From assembly GCF_000367925.1 (NCBI RefSeq), contig NZ_KB849168.1:251896-315895 (forward strand): DNA of 64,000 bases, read 5' to 3'. Of the stretch, positions 54,830-62,841 are shown piece by piece (the first letter of the stretch is position 1; every line of letters begins with the position of its first letter). The notes under the pieces were generated by a model. It searched no databases, was not told the DNA's origin, and saw only the letters and a list, made by a program, of their open reading frames with translations. The stretch is from Acinetobacter bohemicus ANC 3994. GTDB taxonomy: Bacteria; Pseudomonadota; Gammaproteobacteria; Pseudomonadales; Moraxellaceae. The translations under genes and the position numbers were made by a program.

Positions 54830-55265
54830 TTTATCACAACCCTACATGATTATGGCCTTTGATTTTGGTACACAAAAAATGGGCATGGCAGTGGGTCAAT
54901 CCATGATTGAGAGTGCCAATCCACTTGCGCTGTTTCCCATGAAAGATGGCATTCCGAACTGGGATGAATTATTGAAAATTGTGAAACAGTATCAACCGAC
55001 TTTATTTTTAGTGGGTTTACCGTTAAATATGGATGATACCGAGTCCGAACTTTCTGCGCGCTCGCGCAAGTTTGCGCGTCGTTTGCGCCATCAAACCAAT
55101 ATTGAAACCTTGATGGTGGATGAGCGTTTAACCACACGTGAAGCCCGTGATGAATTGGATCATTATCAAGCGCAAGGTCGGGGTAAAAAGTTAGCTGCGG
55201 ATAGTATTGCCGCTGCACTTTTTATTGAAAGTTGGTATCGAACCCCTCAAGGGCTTACACCCTGA
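54822..55265 (+). CDS. ruvX: RuvX/YqgF, Holliday-junction-resolvase-like RNase H-fold protein
   Basis: 147 residues with an RNase H-like fold: AFDFGTQKMGMAVGQS (first catalytic Asp), LVGLPLNMDDTESELS, and VDERLTTREARDEL, then the C-terminal ADSIAAALFIESW. The ATG at 54822 lies inside the end of yqgE. A TTG at 54816 is less likely. In E. coli YqgF is essential and is linked to pre-16S rRNA 5'-end processing. Confidence 0.95.
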   Translation: MPDLSQPYMIMAFDFGTQKMGMAVGQSMIESANPLALFPMKDGIPNWDELLKIVKQYQPTLFLVGLPLNMDDTESELSARSRKFARRLRHQTNIETLMVDERLTTREARDELDHYQAQGRGKKLAADSIAAALFIESWYRTPQGLTP

Positions 55266-55305
55266 TTTGCTCAAGCATTAAAACCATTGCAAACAATATT
55301 GTGTC

Positions 55306-55334
55306 AAAAAGCCATTCAAACCGAATGGCTTTTT
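55306..55334. terminator. Bidirectional terminator between ruvX and the efflux operon
   Basis: AAAAGCCATTC-AAACC-GAATGGCTTTT. It serves ruvX (+) and the convergent HlyD-type gene (-). Confidence 0.92.
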
Positions 55335-55362
55335 AAATTGAAAGTAATAAAGAATAAGTTGG

Positions 55363-56370
55363 TTATTTGGCTGGTTTTTCAATATGAATAGTTGCCGTGC
55401 GCCCTGCCACAAAAGCCAATTCATTGTTCGGCATTTCATCTAATACAATTTTTACTGGTACACGTTGCGCTAAACGCACCCAACTAAAAGTCGGATTTAC
55501 ATTGGCTAAAAGCCCCGATGACGATGTGCGTTCACGGTCTTCAATTCCTAAAGCAATCCCTTGTACATGGCCTTTTAATTTTTCAGCATCGCCCATCATC
55601 TGAATAGTGGCAGGTGCTCCGACATAAATTTTATCAAGTTTGGTTTCTTCAAAATAACCCACGATGTACAACTGTTTACGGTCTAATAATGCCGCTACCG
55701 CTTGCCCAACTTTGACATAATTGCCAACCCGAAGTTCAAAATTGGATAATGTGCCATCTGCTGGGGCAATCACTTCAGAACGATGCAAATTTAACTGTGC
55801 CATATGCAATTGGCTGCTTGCAACATCAATCAAGGCTTGTTGTTGCTTGATATTGGCTTGCGCCTGCGCTGTTGCCGCTTGCATTTGTTCATGTTCAGCA
55901 TGCGATTGATCTCGTGCTGCAAACATTTGATCTTGTTCTTGTTTAGAGATTGCACCCTCCATTAAATTGGCATAACGATTGGCATTTTTTTCAGCCAGCA
56001 TAGTACTCGCTTGAGATGCAACCACATTAGCTTTGGCCTGTACTAAGCTGGCCTCAGCTGCGGCTAAGCTTGCTTTGGCTTTGCTCAAATCAGATTTCGC
56101 TTGTTCCACATCCAATGCTTGACGTGCGACATCTATTTTAAACAGCACCTGTCCTTTTTTAACGCTTTGGTTATCTTGTACTAAAACATCTGTCACCAAG
56201 CCCGAAACATCGGAAGACACCTGAATCACATCACCACGCACACGACCATCACGTGTCCACGGTTCAGAATTGTAATAATTCCAGATATGGATCACGGCAA
56301 AAATTGCCATGAGCGCCATGACCAGCAAAACAATCGGTCGGATTATTTTACGTAAATCAAAAGATCTCAT
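55363..56370 (-). CDS. HlyD-family periplasmic adaptor of an efflux pump (AaeA/EmrA-like)
   Basis: 335 residues. One N-terminal membrane helix (~9-30), then the split lipoyl/barrel-sandwich domain (DVIQVSSDVSGLVTDVLVQDNQSVKKGQVLFKID). A long Ala/Gln-rich coiled-coil hairpin (~80-190) and a beta-barrel half (RSEVIAPADGTLSNFELRVGNYV) follow. It bridges an inner-membrane pump to an outer-membrane channel. Third gene of an operon with a DUF1656 protein and a FUSC protein, the AaeXAB arrangement. No outer-membrane channel gene is in the cluster. Confidence 0.9.
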   Translation of the reverse strand: MRSFDLRKIIRPIVLLVMALMAIFAVIHIWNYYNSEPWTRDGRVRGDVIQVSSDVSGLVTDVLVQDNQSVKKGQVLFKIDVARQALDVEQAKSDLSKAKASLAAAEASLVQAKANVVASQASTMLAEKNANRYANLMEGAISKQEQDQMFAARDQSHAEHEQMQAATAQAQANIKQQQALIDVASSQLHMAQLNLHRSEVIAPADGTLSNFELRVGNYVKVGQAVAALLDRKQLYIVGYFEETKLDKIYVGAPATIQMMGDAEKLKGHVQGIALGIEDRERTSSSGLLANVNPTFSWVRLAQRVPVKIVLDEMPNNELAFVAGRTATIHIEKPAK

Positions 56371-56418
56371 ATCCGCTTTACCTCATTCATTTCAATTTGC
56401 ACAATTTTGATCTTCAGC

Positions 56419-56625
56419 TTAGATGCCAGATAAAATAAATAACCAATGCACCAGAAAAAGCAGCAGCACATAAAGGCATAAATTAAAAATGCCCGGCCAT
56501 GCAATCCAGCCCTGATCAACCAGTCGATCTGTTGCCAGCATCACGATTTGCAGCAGCAGATAAGCAAGAATGCTTTGAATTAACAGGATCGGGACGTAAA
56601 CCCCATAAAGATTAAGTTCGCCCAT
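56419..56625 (-). CDS. DUF1656 small membrane protein (AaeX-like)
   Basis: 68 residues with two membrane helices (~10-32 and ~43-65). Begins MGELNLYGVYVP, a typical DUF1656 start. The ATG at 56625 lies 3 bp past the FUSC stop. An ATG at 56643 overlapping the FUSC gene would add six residues. Such small proteins are nearly always found between FUSC and HlyD genes; the function is unknown but likely tied to the pump. Confidence 0.88.
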   Translation of the reverse strand: MGELNLYGVYVPILLIQSILAYLLLQIVMLATDRLVDQGWIAWPGIFNLCLYVLLLFLVHWLFILSGI

Positions 56626-56627
56626 CC

Positions 56628-58712
56628 TTATATGCCTACCCATTGTTCGTGTTCAGCCATTTTTAAGCCCGTTTGATGGCATAAACTGCTGCGAATATTG
56701 TTCAGTGAAATATTCAAACGCTGCGCAATCTGCCGATTTTCCACGTCATCCGTTGCAGAGTGAACCACAGCAAGACGCTGCAACAAATTTTGTAAAATAT
56801 CGGCAGATGCACGCTGCATTTCTTTGGCTTGAAAATAGTCATCTAATGACTGTTGTAAATCTTGAATATAAAAAATGATCGCGTCTTGTTGTGGCAATTG
56901 GTTGATTAGCTCTTGTAATCGAGTTAAATCAATCACTGCACTGGTTTCAATGAGTGCCAAATTGATGTCATTTTTAAGCTGTTCAGACTGTACTGCTTTA
57001 CTATTCAATACCCCAATCCGATCCAGCATACTACGCAAATGCTTTTTAAAATCGGCCCCATAAGGCAGATATAAGGCAGTTCTGACGGCTTTATAATGTA
57101 AAGCCAGAATACGTTGCACAGCCATATCTGGAGACATAGCTCGAACCATATGAATGATATACACAGAAATAATCAGACCAATCACAGCACCAATCGAGGC
57201 ATCAAAAAATGCAATTTGATCCAACACATAACGGTTCTGTAAATTCAGCCCCATGATTGAACTCATCAATAAAGGTAAGCCCAGTCCTGCTAAGGGCGGA
57301 TGTGGAAACAACATCAGGCAAAATATGCTAAAGGGTGCCAGTACCAAGGCCAACTCCCAAAAAGCTGTCACATGCGGAAAAACACCATAAGCGTAAATAA
57401 ACACCACCACAGCAGAGTAAATATTGGCTCGGATAAATAGTTTTAAGGCAGGTACAGGGTTATCCATTGCCGTTAAAATACACGCACTGATCGCGGCCAT
57501 TTCCGCCAACATAAATCCGGCTTTCCAACCACTTAATATCCAAAATGCAGTCGCAATTAGAATGATTAAAAATGCGGAAATTCCACCTCGCACGGCCACG
57601 CCATGATCACGGTGCAAACTCGGATAGGTGGTGGTTAAAGGCGTCATACTTTCTGGCAAGGCATCATCCCCTTGCTGAATGCGTTGCCAAATCAATTTCA
57701 CCGCACGCACATTTTGAATAAAGTGCCGAATATCCATCTTCAAACCATTTAAAATGAGCTGCTGTTCAGGAGGTGCGGATGCCACTAAAGCAGAAAAATC
57801 GGATTCAAACTGGCTGGGTAAAAAATTTAATTCTTGTGCTTTTATTTCATGATGATCATGCAAAAATTCTGCAATATGCGCATGTACCGCTTTTAGATTT
57901 TCACGGTATGTGATCTCAATTTGATCTAACTGCTTCATTCGTTCGGACATGGCAACCAAATTTGCCACCAGCAGGGTCAATTGATGCAACATTTCCTGAA
58001 GGGGTTTGGTCATGCCCTGAAGTTTAGATTTCTCATAAGACAAATGTACGGCCAGCACATGGATATCTGAAGCATCTCGGGTAATATTGCCCAACAATTG
58101 GTTGTAATTATCCAGCTGTTTCTGATCCAGTAAAATCTGATCAAATAATGCCTTAATATCCTGAATGGTTTTTGCAACACGGCTTTGCACCGCAGGTCCG
58201 ATATGCATTGGAAAAATGGTGGTGGTGACAATTGCACTGCACACCACCCCCACAGTAATTTCCAAAAAGCGTCCAAGCGCCATATCAAAAATAGACACCG
58301 TGTCGGCATAGTAAACCACGTTGTAGCAAATAATGACCGTGGTATAACCCGCCAACATTGAAACATAGCTGCGCGGTGTTCTGTCTAGCATGGAAATATA
58401 CAGACAAAAACCGACCCAACTGGCCAAGAACAAGGTAAATAACATCGGGGTATTGATTAAAAATGGCGTCACGGCAATCGACACGATTGCACCTAATAAG
58501 GTCCCCAACAGCCGATAAATACTTTTAGATGACGTCATGCCAGAATATGGGTTAGCGATCACAAATACTGTACCAATCGCCCAAATCGGATAAGCCAAAT
58601 TTAAAGAAAATGCGATATAAAGCGCCAAAATGCCTGCCACAAAAGTTTTAGTCGCAAAAATCCAATCCAATTTACTGGGTCGAAAAGCGAGTAAAGGTTT
58701 GGTTAGCAGCAT
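56628..58712 (-). CDS. FUSC-family efflux protein (AaeB/fusaric-acid-resistance type)
   Basis: 694 residues. Two blocks of membrane helices (about 15-180 and 360-510) are separated by a ~180-residue cytoplasmic helical domain, with a second soluble domain at the C-terminus: the FUSC layout. FUSC-type segments include LAYPIWAIGTVFVIANPYSG and MLAGYTTVIICYNVVYYAD. First gene of the minus-strand operon and divergent from an IclR-type regulator. AaeB in E. coli exports p-hydroxybenzoate and related aromatic acids; similar substrates are an inference. Confidence 0.9.
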   Translation of the reverse strand: MLLTKPLLAFRPSKLDWIFATKTFVAGILALYIAFSLNLAYPIWAIGTVFVIANPYSGMTSSKSIYRLLGTLLGAIVSIAVTPFLINTPMLFTLFLASWVGFCLYISMLDRTPRSYVSMLAGYTTVIICYNVVYYADTVSIFDMALGRFLEITVGVVCSAIVTTTIFPMHIGPAVQSRVAKTIQDIKALFDQILLDQKQLDNYNQLLGNITRDASDIHVLAVHLSYEKSKLQGMTKPLQEMLHQLTLLVANLVAMSERMKQLDQIEITYRENLKAVHAHIAEFLHDHHEIKAQELNFLPSQFESDFSALVASAPPEQQLILNGLKMDIRHFIQNVRAVKLIWQRIQQGDDALPESMTPLTTTYPSLHRDHGVAVRGGISAFLIILIATAFWILSGWKAGFMLAEMAAISACILTAMDNPVPALKLFIRANIYSAVVVFIYAYGVFPHVTAFWELALVLAPFSIFCLMLFPHPPLAGLGLPLLMSSIMGLNLQNRYVLDQIAFFDASIGAVIGLIISVYIIHMVRAMSPDMAVQRILALHYKAVRTALYLPYGADFKKHLRSMLDRIGVLNSKAVQSEQLKNDINLALIETSAVIDLTRLQELINQLPQQDAIIFYIQDLQQSLDDYFQAKEMQRASADILQNLLQRLAVVHSATDDVENRQIAQRLNISLNNIRSSLCHQTGLKMAEHEQWVGI

Positions 58713-59192
58713 AGGCTTATCTCACATTCAGATTGAACAGTTCCCCCACTCATTTTTAGATGACGACTAAAAAACACGATATATCCTGCGGATAAATCGT
58801 GCAAAAAATACATGCAGCTAAGCATGTCATCAGAAATAATCGTCATTCAAAATGAATAGAGAAACTTTTACAGCGCGTTATTTAGACGAAATAAACGAGG
58901 AAAAACCACCAACCAGAATCAGGCTAAAAATTCAGCATTGGATATTTATTCTGATTATTTTTTCAAAAAAACCAAAATAAGTCAAATAAAATATCTTATT
59001 ACGATAATACAATTAAAATAACATCAAACTATTCAACTTCTCAGCCTTAAATTTCTCATATTGCATAAAAAACAAATTAAATGCTGACAAATACAGTATC
59101 GACATAACAAAAGCGCTCTTTTGCTTACTTTTTTGTTATAAAGTAATGCTCATTGTTATTTTCTTTTTTATGCTTTGACCAAGCAGGTACTT
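58713..59192. promoter_or_regulatory. Divergent control region between the FUSC operon and the IclR-type regulator
   Basis: 480 bp, very AT-rich, no gene. It holds a near-palindrome CGTTATTT-N5-AAATAAACG (58876-58897). Nearer the regulator is a nested dyad: CAAAAG-CGCT-CTTTTG (59108-59123) within ATAACAAAA ... TTTTGTTAT (59104-59139). These are operator candidates for the regulator. Confidence 0.5.
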
Positions 59193-59966
59193 ATGGCACT
59201 TTCTAGTTTTGGTAAGATTCTCACCGTTTTGGATCTCTTTTCTGTGCCTCGCCCTATCATTAATGTCGATATCATTAGTGAAGAATTAGGACTGTCTAAA
59301 CCCACCAGCTACCGCTATTTAAAAGAACTGGTTTCAGCAGAATTACTGCAACGATTAAGTGGCACATCAGGCGACTATACACTGGGTTCTAAAATTGCAG
59401 TGTTGGATTACATCTCTCGAACCACCGATCCTTTGGTACAAATTAGCATCCCTTTTATGCAGCAAATTGTGGAACGTACTGAACTGTGTTGCCTGCTCAC
59501 GCATTTAAACCATGATTCATGTATCGACCTTCATCATGAATTGTTTAAAGATGTCACTTTGCTGTCTTATGGTCGAGGTTGCCCGCGTCCTGTATTTGTC
59601 GGTTCATCGCCGAAAGTGATTATTTCCCACTTACCGAAACAAGGGATTTTGGACTATTACCAGCGCTTCTCGGTTGAACTTGCTGAAGTTAACTTTGCTG
59701 AGAGTGAAGCTGAATTTTTACTCAAAATGAAGCAAATTAAAAAACAGGGTTTTTATTTCTCGAATGGTGAATTAGATCCGAATATTGCCGGCTTATCTAT
59801 TCCGATTAAGTTCTCAAGCAAAGAACCGCCATTAGCATTAACCCTATTGGCATCAAAAAATCGCTTTGAATTTGTAAACTTACAAAAATTAATTGAAATT
59901 TTGAAAGAAAATGCCGCATTGATTGAGAAAAAATTTACTGAATTGTCTAAAAATGAAGATTTTTAA
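59193..59966 (+). CDS. IclR-family transcriptional regulator
   Basis: 257 residues from the ATG at 59193 (CAGGT upstream; a TTG at 59175 is an alternative). The N-terminal winged helix (~8-70) has VDIISEELGLSKPTSYRYLKELVSAELL. The C-terminal IclR effector domain (~85-250) includes CCLLTHLNHDSCIDLHHE and FYFSNGELDPNIAGLSIPI. Acinetobacter PcaU and PobR, regulators of aromatic-acid catabolism, belong to this family. With the divergent AaeB-type pump, response to an aromatic acid is a reasonable inference. Confidence 0.9.
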   Translation: MALSSFGKILTVLDLFSVPRPIINVDIISEELGLSKPTSYRYLKELVSAELLQRLSGTSGDYTLGSKIAVLDYISRTTDPLVQISIPFMQQIVERTELCCLLTHLNHDSCIDLHHELFKDVTLLSYGRGCPRPVFVGSSPKVIISHLPKQGILDYYQRFSVELAEVNFAESEAEFLLKMKQIKKQGFYFSNGELDPNIAGLSIPIKFSSKEPPLALTLLASKNRFEFVNLQKLIEILKENAALIEKKFTELSKNEDF

Positions 59967-60023
59967 GCCACTCAAAAATAGTTAAATCAGTATCAAATGA
60001 TGCAAGAATAAGCCTCATGCTTA

Positions 60024-60052
60024 TTGTATTACGGATCATTTTCTCATAATAT
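60024..60052 (+). promoter_or_regulatory. Predicted promoter of the candidate small RNA at 60059
   Basis: TTGTAT, 17-bp spacer, TAATAT. Confidence 0.45.
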
Positions 60053-60058
60053 GATTAT

Positions 60059-60145
60059 CATTCTTGATGTCACCAACTGGATTCCATGACCATTTGAGTG
60101 ACATCCTCAGAGGAAAAGCTTGTGCCTATGCATGAGCTTTTTTTT
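60059..60145 (+). ncRNA. Candidate small RNA between the IclR regulator and phoU
   Basis: About 87 nt downstream of a plausible promoter. The 8-bp stem GATGTCAC (60066-60073) / GTGACATC (60098-60105) encloses a 24-nt loop. A short single-stranded CTCAGAGGA follows. It ends in a 12-bp terminator stem (60114-60141, loop CTAT) with eight T. No open frame. GGA triplets in the loop and linker could be CsrA/RsmA sites. I do not recognise the family. Confidence 0.5.
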
Positions 60146-60231
60146 GCCTTTATTTTTAATCTTTTGTTACGTCTTAAATAAAATTAACACTTGCCGAACT
60201 CCAATTTGAAGCCTGTTCTGTATTCAATAGC

Positions 60232-60256
60232 AAAAAGGATCGCGCAGCATCGATCC
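60232..60256 (-). terminator. Orphan minus-strand terminator upstream of the small RNA candidate
   Basis: Minus strand: GGATCG, 8-nt loop, CGATCC, then TTTTT. phoU already has a terminator at 60357-60387, so this may be a back-up or may end an unknown transcript. The rest of 60146-60356 shows nothing else. Confidence 0.55.
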
Positions 60257-60356
60257 CGCGCGGAAATTTATCGCACTAGAATGCGCAGATTCAATATTCA
60301 TTTTTTTAGAGGCCTCAGTCTTCATCTCTCTAGATGTTTTTGGTGATCCAAGGCAT

Positions 60357-60387
60357 AAAAAAAGCCTCAATTTATTTTGAGGCTTTT
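60357..60387 (-). terminator. Terminator of phoU
   Basis: Minus strand: AAGCCTC, ~10-nt loop, GAGGCTT, then a T tract; 21 bp after the phoU stop. Confidence 0.9.
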
Positions 60388-60407
60388 AAGCAAACCATAT
60401 ATTCTAA

Positions 60408-61136
60408 TTAACGCTCTTGGACTTTCTCTTCAATCTCTTCAACACTGGTATGGCGCACATCTAAACCTTTCACCATATAAATCACTTGTTCAGAAATATT
60501 CCGTGCATGATCGCCAATCCGTTCTAAAGAACGTAGCACCCATAACACATTAATCACGCGTGAAATATGACGTGGATCTTCAATCATATAGGTCATTAAT
60601 GTGCGTGTTGCCGATTGATATTCACGGTCAATATCTGCATCTGCAAGAAGTACACGTAAAGCTTGATCGACATCTAAACGGGCAAAGGCATCTAAGGCAT
60701 CATGGATCATAACGCGCACTTGATTACCAATATGACGGGTTTCCATATAGCCACGCGGTGAACTGCCCTCTTCACATAAATTTTGTGCAATACGGGCAAT
60801 TTTTGCCGCTTCATCGCCAATCCGTTCTAAGTCGGTATTGGCTTTCGACATGGCAATGACCATACGTAAATCAATCGCTGCCGGATGACGACGTGCCAAA
60901 ATCAGGGTTAAGGCTTCATCAATTTCCGTCTCTAAGCGATTAACGATATTGTCTTGAAATTGTACATCAATCGCTAAACTTGCATCGGTATCTAATAAAG
61001 CATGAATCCCATTGGCAACTTGCTGTTCAACTAAGCCTCCCATGGTCATAAACTTGGTATTTACATCCTGCAAATCTTCATTAAATTGCGATGAAATATG
61101 GTGATTCAACACCGGATTATTTGGCAAGGGGCGCAC
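60408..61136 (-). CDS. phoU: PhoU, phosphate-signalling regulator
   Basis: About 242 residues made of two PhoU helical repeats, each with an E/DxxxD-type metal cluster (RMVIAMSKANTDLERIGDEAAKIA and HISRVINVLWVLRSLERIGDHARNI). Family knowledge: PhoU couples the Pst transporter to the PhoR/PhoB two-component system and represses it when phosphate is ample. No ATG is available. GTG at 61136 is one option; the TTG at 61127 has GGAG eight bases upstream and may be the real start. No pst genes adjoin. Confidence 0.94.
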   Translation of the reverse strand: MRPLPNNPVLNHHISSQFNEDLQDVNTKFMTMGGLVEQQVANGIHALLDTDASLAIDVQFQDNIVNRLETEIDEALTLILARRHPAAIDLRMVIAMSKANTDLERIGDEAAKIARIAQNLCEEGSSPRGYMETRHIGNQVRVMIHDALDAFARLDVDQALRVLLADADIDREYQSATRTLMTYMIEDPRHISRVINVLWVLRSLERIGDHARNISEQVIYMVKGLDVRHTSVEEIEEKVQER

Positions 61137-61192
61137 TCCACAACAGCACTTTTAGGATTAAAAATTTTGTTTAATATTAAATCATATCTAAT

Positions 61193-61210
61193 ATGAAACT
61201 TTTATGACAA
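61193..61210 (-). promoter_or_regulatory. Pho-box-like direct repeat upstream of phoU
   Basis: Minus strand: TTGTCAT-AAAA-GTTTCAT, two 7-bp half-sites at the 11-bp spacing of PhoB boxes (consensus CTGTCAT). TATGAT follows 6 bp later as a possible -10. The remainder of 61211-61444 shows no gene. Confidence 0.5.
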
Positions 61211-61444
61211 CAGCCTTAATATTTAGCTGGCTTATTGCAACGAATGCTCGACCCACCATTTCTTCATTTGTATTTATAGCTTTTTACCATCTCCCTCTGT
61301 GATTGCACTTGATCGGCAAAATATCGATTACTCATCACAACGCGTAACCAAACTCCTGCACAATGCTACACAGAAAAAATCCTGTTCAGCGATAAAATAG
61401 CCTCCTATTTTCCAAAATCATTTTTGCATGTATCCAGATATAAA

Positions 61445-62512
61445 ATGACTGTGCCTTTCAATAAACGTTGCTCTGTAAAGCCTTACTTTGCTTTTGTCAT
61501 TTGTATACTTTTGCTCGGGTGTCAAAAACCTGAACCACAGCCTATTCCGGAACAAGTGCAGAAACAATCACAGCAAGATGAACCGGTTGATTTATCTTTA
61601 TTATGTAAAAATATTGAAAATGAAATACTCAACATTAACTCGGAACGAACCACTTTCGCTTTAGAACAAATTAATCAAGATTTAAAATTATGCTTGCCGC
61701 TGTCAACCTTCGATGAACAAAAGCATTTTTTAACTCTGTCGAATCAAATGTATCAAAACTTCTTAACCGTCAATCGCACACCGCCCCAACAAGCTGCTTT
61801 TGAAGCCTATGCTTTTGACTTAGCCCAGCATCCGACGGTTCAACAAAACCATTTTGAACAACTCTCGTTACGTGATCAATATCTACTCAAACATAAAGGG
61901 CAAGCCTATATTGAGCTGTTTGATGCAGGTAAAGGAATGTTGAAGTATCGTCGTAGTCCTGAATATTTAGCCAAAATTTTTGCGCCCTACATGCCACAGG
62001 CAGAACAGATCTTTATCGAAAATTTAGCAGCTCAAAATATGATGCCGGTCTTTGTCGAAAAGACCTTAATGATTGAACCGCATGAGATTGCAACACGCGC
62101 CTTATTTTGGGAAGAATATTTAAATCAATATCCTAAAAGCAGCTATCGTAAAGATGCCGAATATCTTTTAAACATGTATAGCGTGTTTTTATTTATAGGA
62201 ACCAAAAATTCACCTGTCTCTGACCACTATCTAGATCAAGATACGGTTCAAAGTAGTTCTTTAGATGAAATTGAAAAATTAGCGCAAATCAAAAATTCCG
62301 CTTTAGCCGCTCAAGCAGGTAAATTTATGCACTTTTTACAACTTTCAGAAGAGCAGCGTTTAAAGCAAATACCCGTTCAGCCGAGTGCGCAAGAACAATC
62401 ATCGCAGTCTAAAAACGTACTTAGCCAAAAACAATTAGCGCAATATTTAGGCTTAAAAAATACCAATCTCTCAAAAATACGCGATTGTTTTAGTGATGCT
62501 GTTTGTCTCTAA
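61445..62512 (+). CDS. Predicted lipoprotein, function unknown
   Basis: 355 residues. A basic N-terminus, a hydrophobic core and the lipobox LLLGC (Cys ~34) mark a type II signal peptide, so it should be a membrane-anchored periplasmic lipoprotein. The mature part is helical and polar, with Gln-rich linkers after the Cys and near the C-terminus. Three Cys pairs/residues (LLCKN, KLCLPL, DCFSDAVCL) could form disulfides. The start is the ATG at 61445; an upstream TTG at 61424 is unlikely. I recognise no domain. It lies alone between phoU and the thiC riboswitch. Confidence 0.75.
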   Translation: MTVPFNKRCSVKPYFAFVICILLLGCQKPEPQPIPEQVQKQSQQDEPVDLSLLCKNIENEILNINSERTTFALEQINQDLKLCLPLSTFDEQKHFLTLSNQMYQNFLTVNRTPPQQAAFEAYAFDLAQHPTVQQNHFEQLSLRDQYLLKHKGQAYIELFDAGKGMLKYRRSPEYLAKIFAPYMPQAEQIFIENLAAQNMMPVFVEKTLMIEPHEIATRALFWEEYLNQYPKSSYRKDAEYLLNMYSVFLFIGTKNSPVSDHYLDQDTVQSSSLDEIEKLAQIKNSALAAQAGKFMHFLQLSEEQRLKQIPVQPSAQEQSSQSKNVLSQKQLAQYLGLKNTNLSKIRDCFSDAVCL

Positions 62513-62607
62513 AGCAATCTTTTACCTGAATATCTCCAATACACAATAAAAGCGATATTTAATGTGAATGTTTTTTAATGCATAGGCATGTTAATATTTG
62601 TCCATCG

Positions 62608-62716
62608 CTTGACGGAGCGCGAGTAATTACTCGCTGAGATCAGCAAAATTGATTCTTTCAATTTAATGCTGAGTACCGTTGAACCTGATCAGGTTAAGAC
62701 CTGCGTAGGAATCAAG
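62608..62716 (+). promoter_or_regulatory. TPP riboswitch (THI element) upstream of thiC
   Basis: Conserved elements are read directly: GACGGAGCGCG at the start, CTGAGATCAGC (pyrimidine-sensor side), and ACCGTTGAACCTGATCAGGTTAAG followed by GACCTGCGTAGGAA in two pieces. These match the TPP aptamer. Arm P3 is extended. No intrinsic terminator is evident between the aptamer and the thiC start (125 nt), which favours translational control. Confidence 0.95.
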
Positions 62717-62841
62717 CCATCTAAAAACTTAAGCCCTCAATTTATCTATTTTTCAATTCAGCTTGAATTAAAACCTAAGATAAGTCTGCCACGTTTTTGG
62801 TCGTGCTTGATTCGTTGATGTCATTCATAAGGATCATTGCA

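Noticed and set aside
58010..58366. A 118-residue Trp/Cys-rich open frame in the FUSC region
   Set aside because: It is a same-strand shadow in another frame of an intact FUSC gene with clear domain structure.
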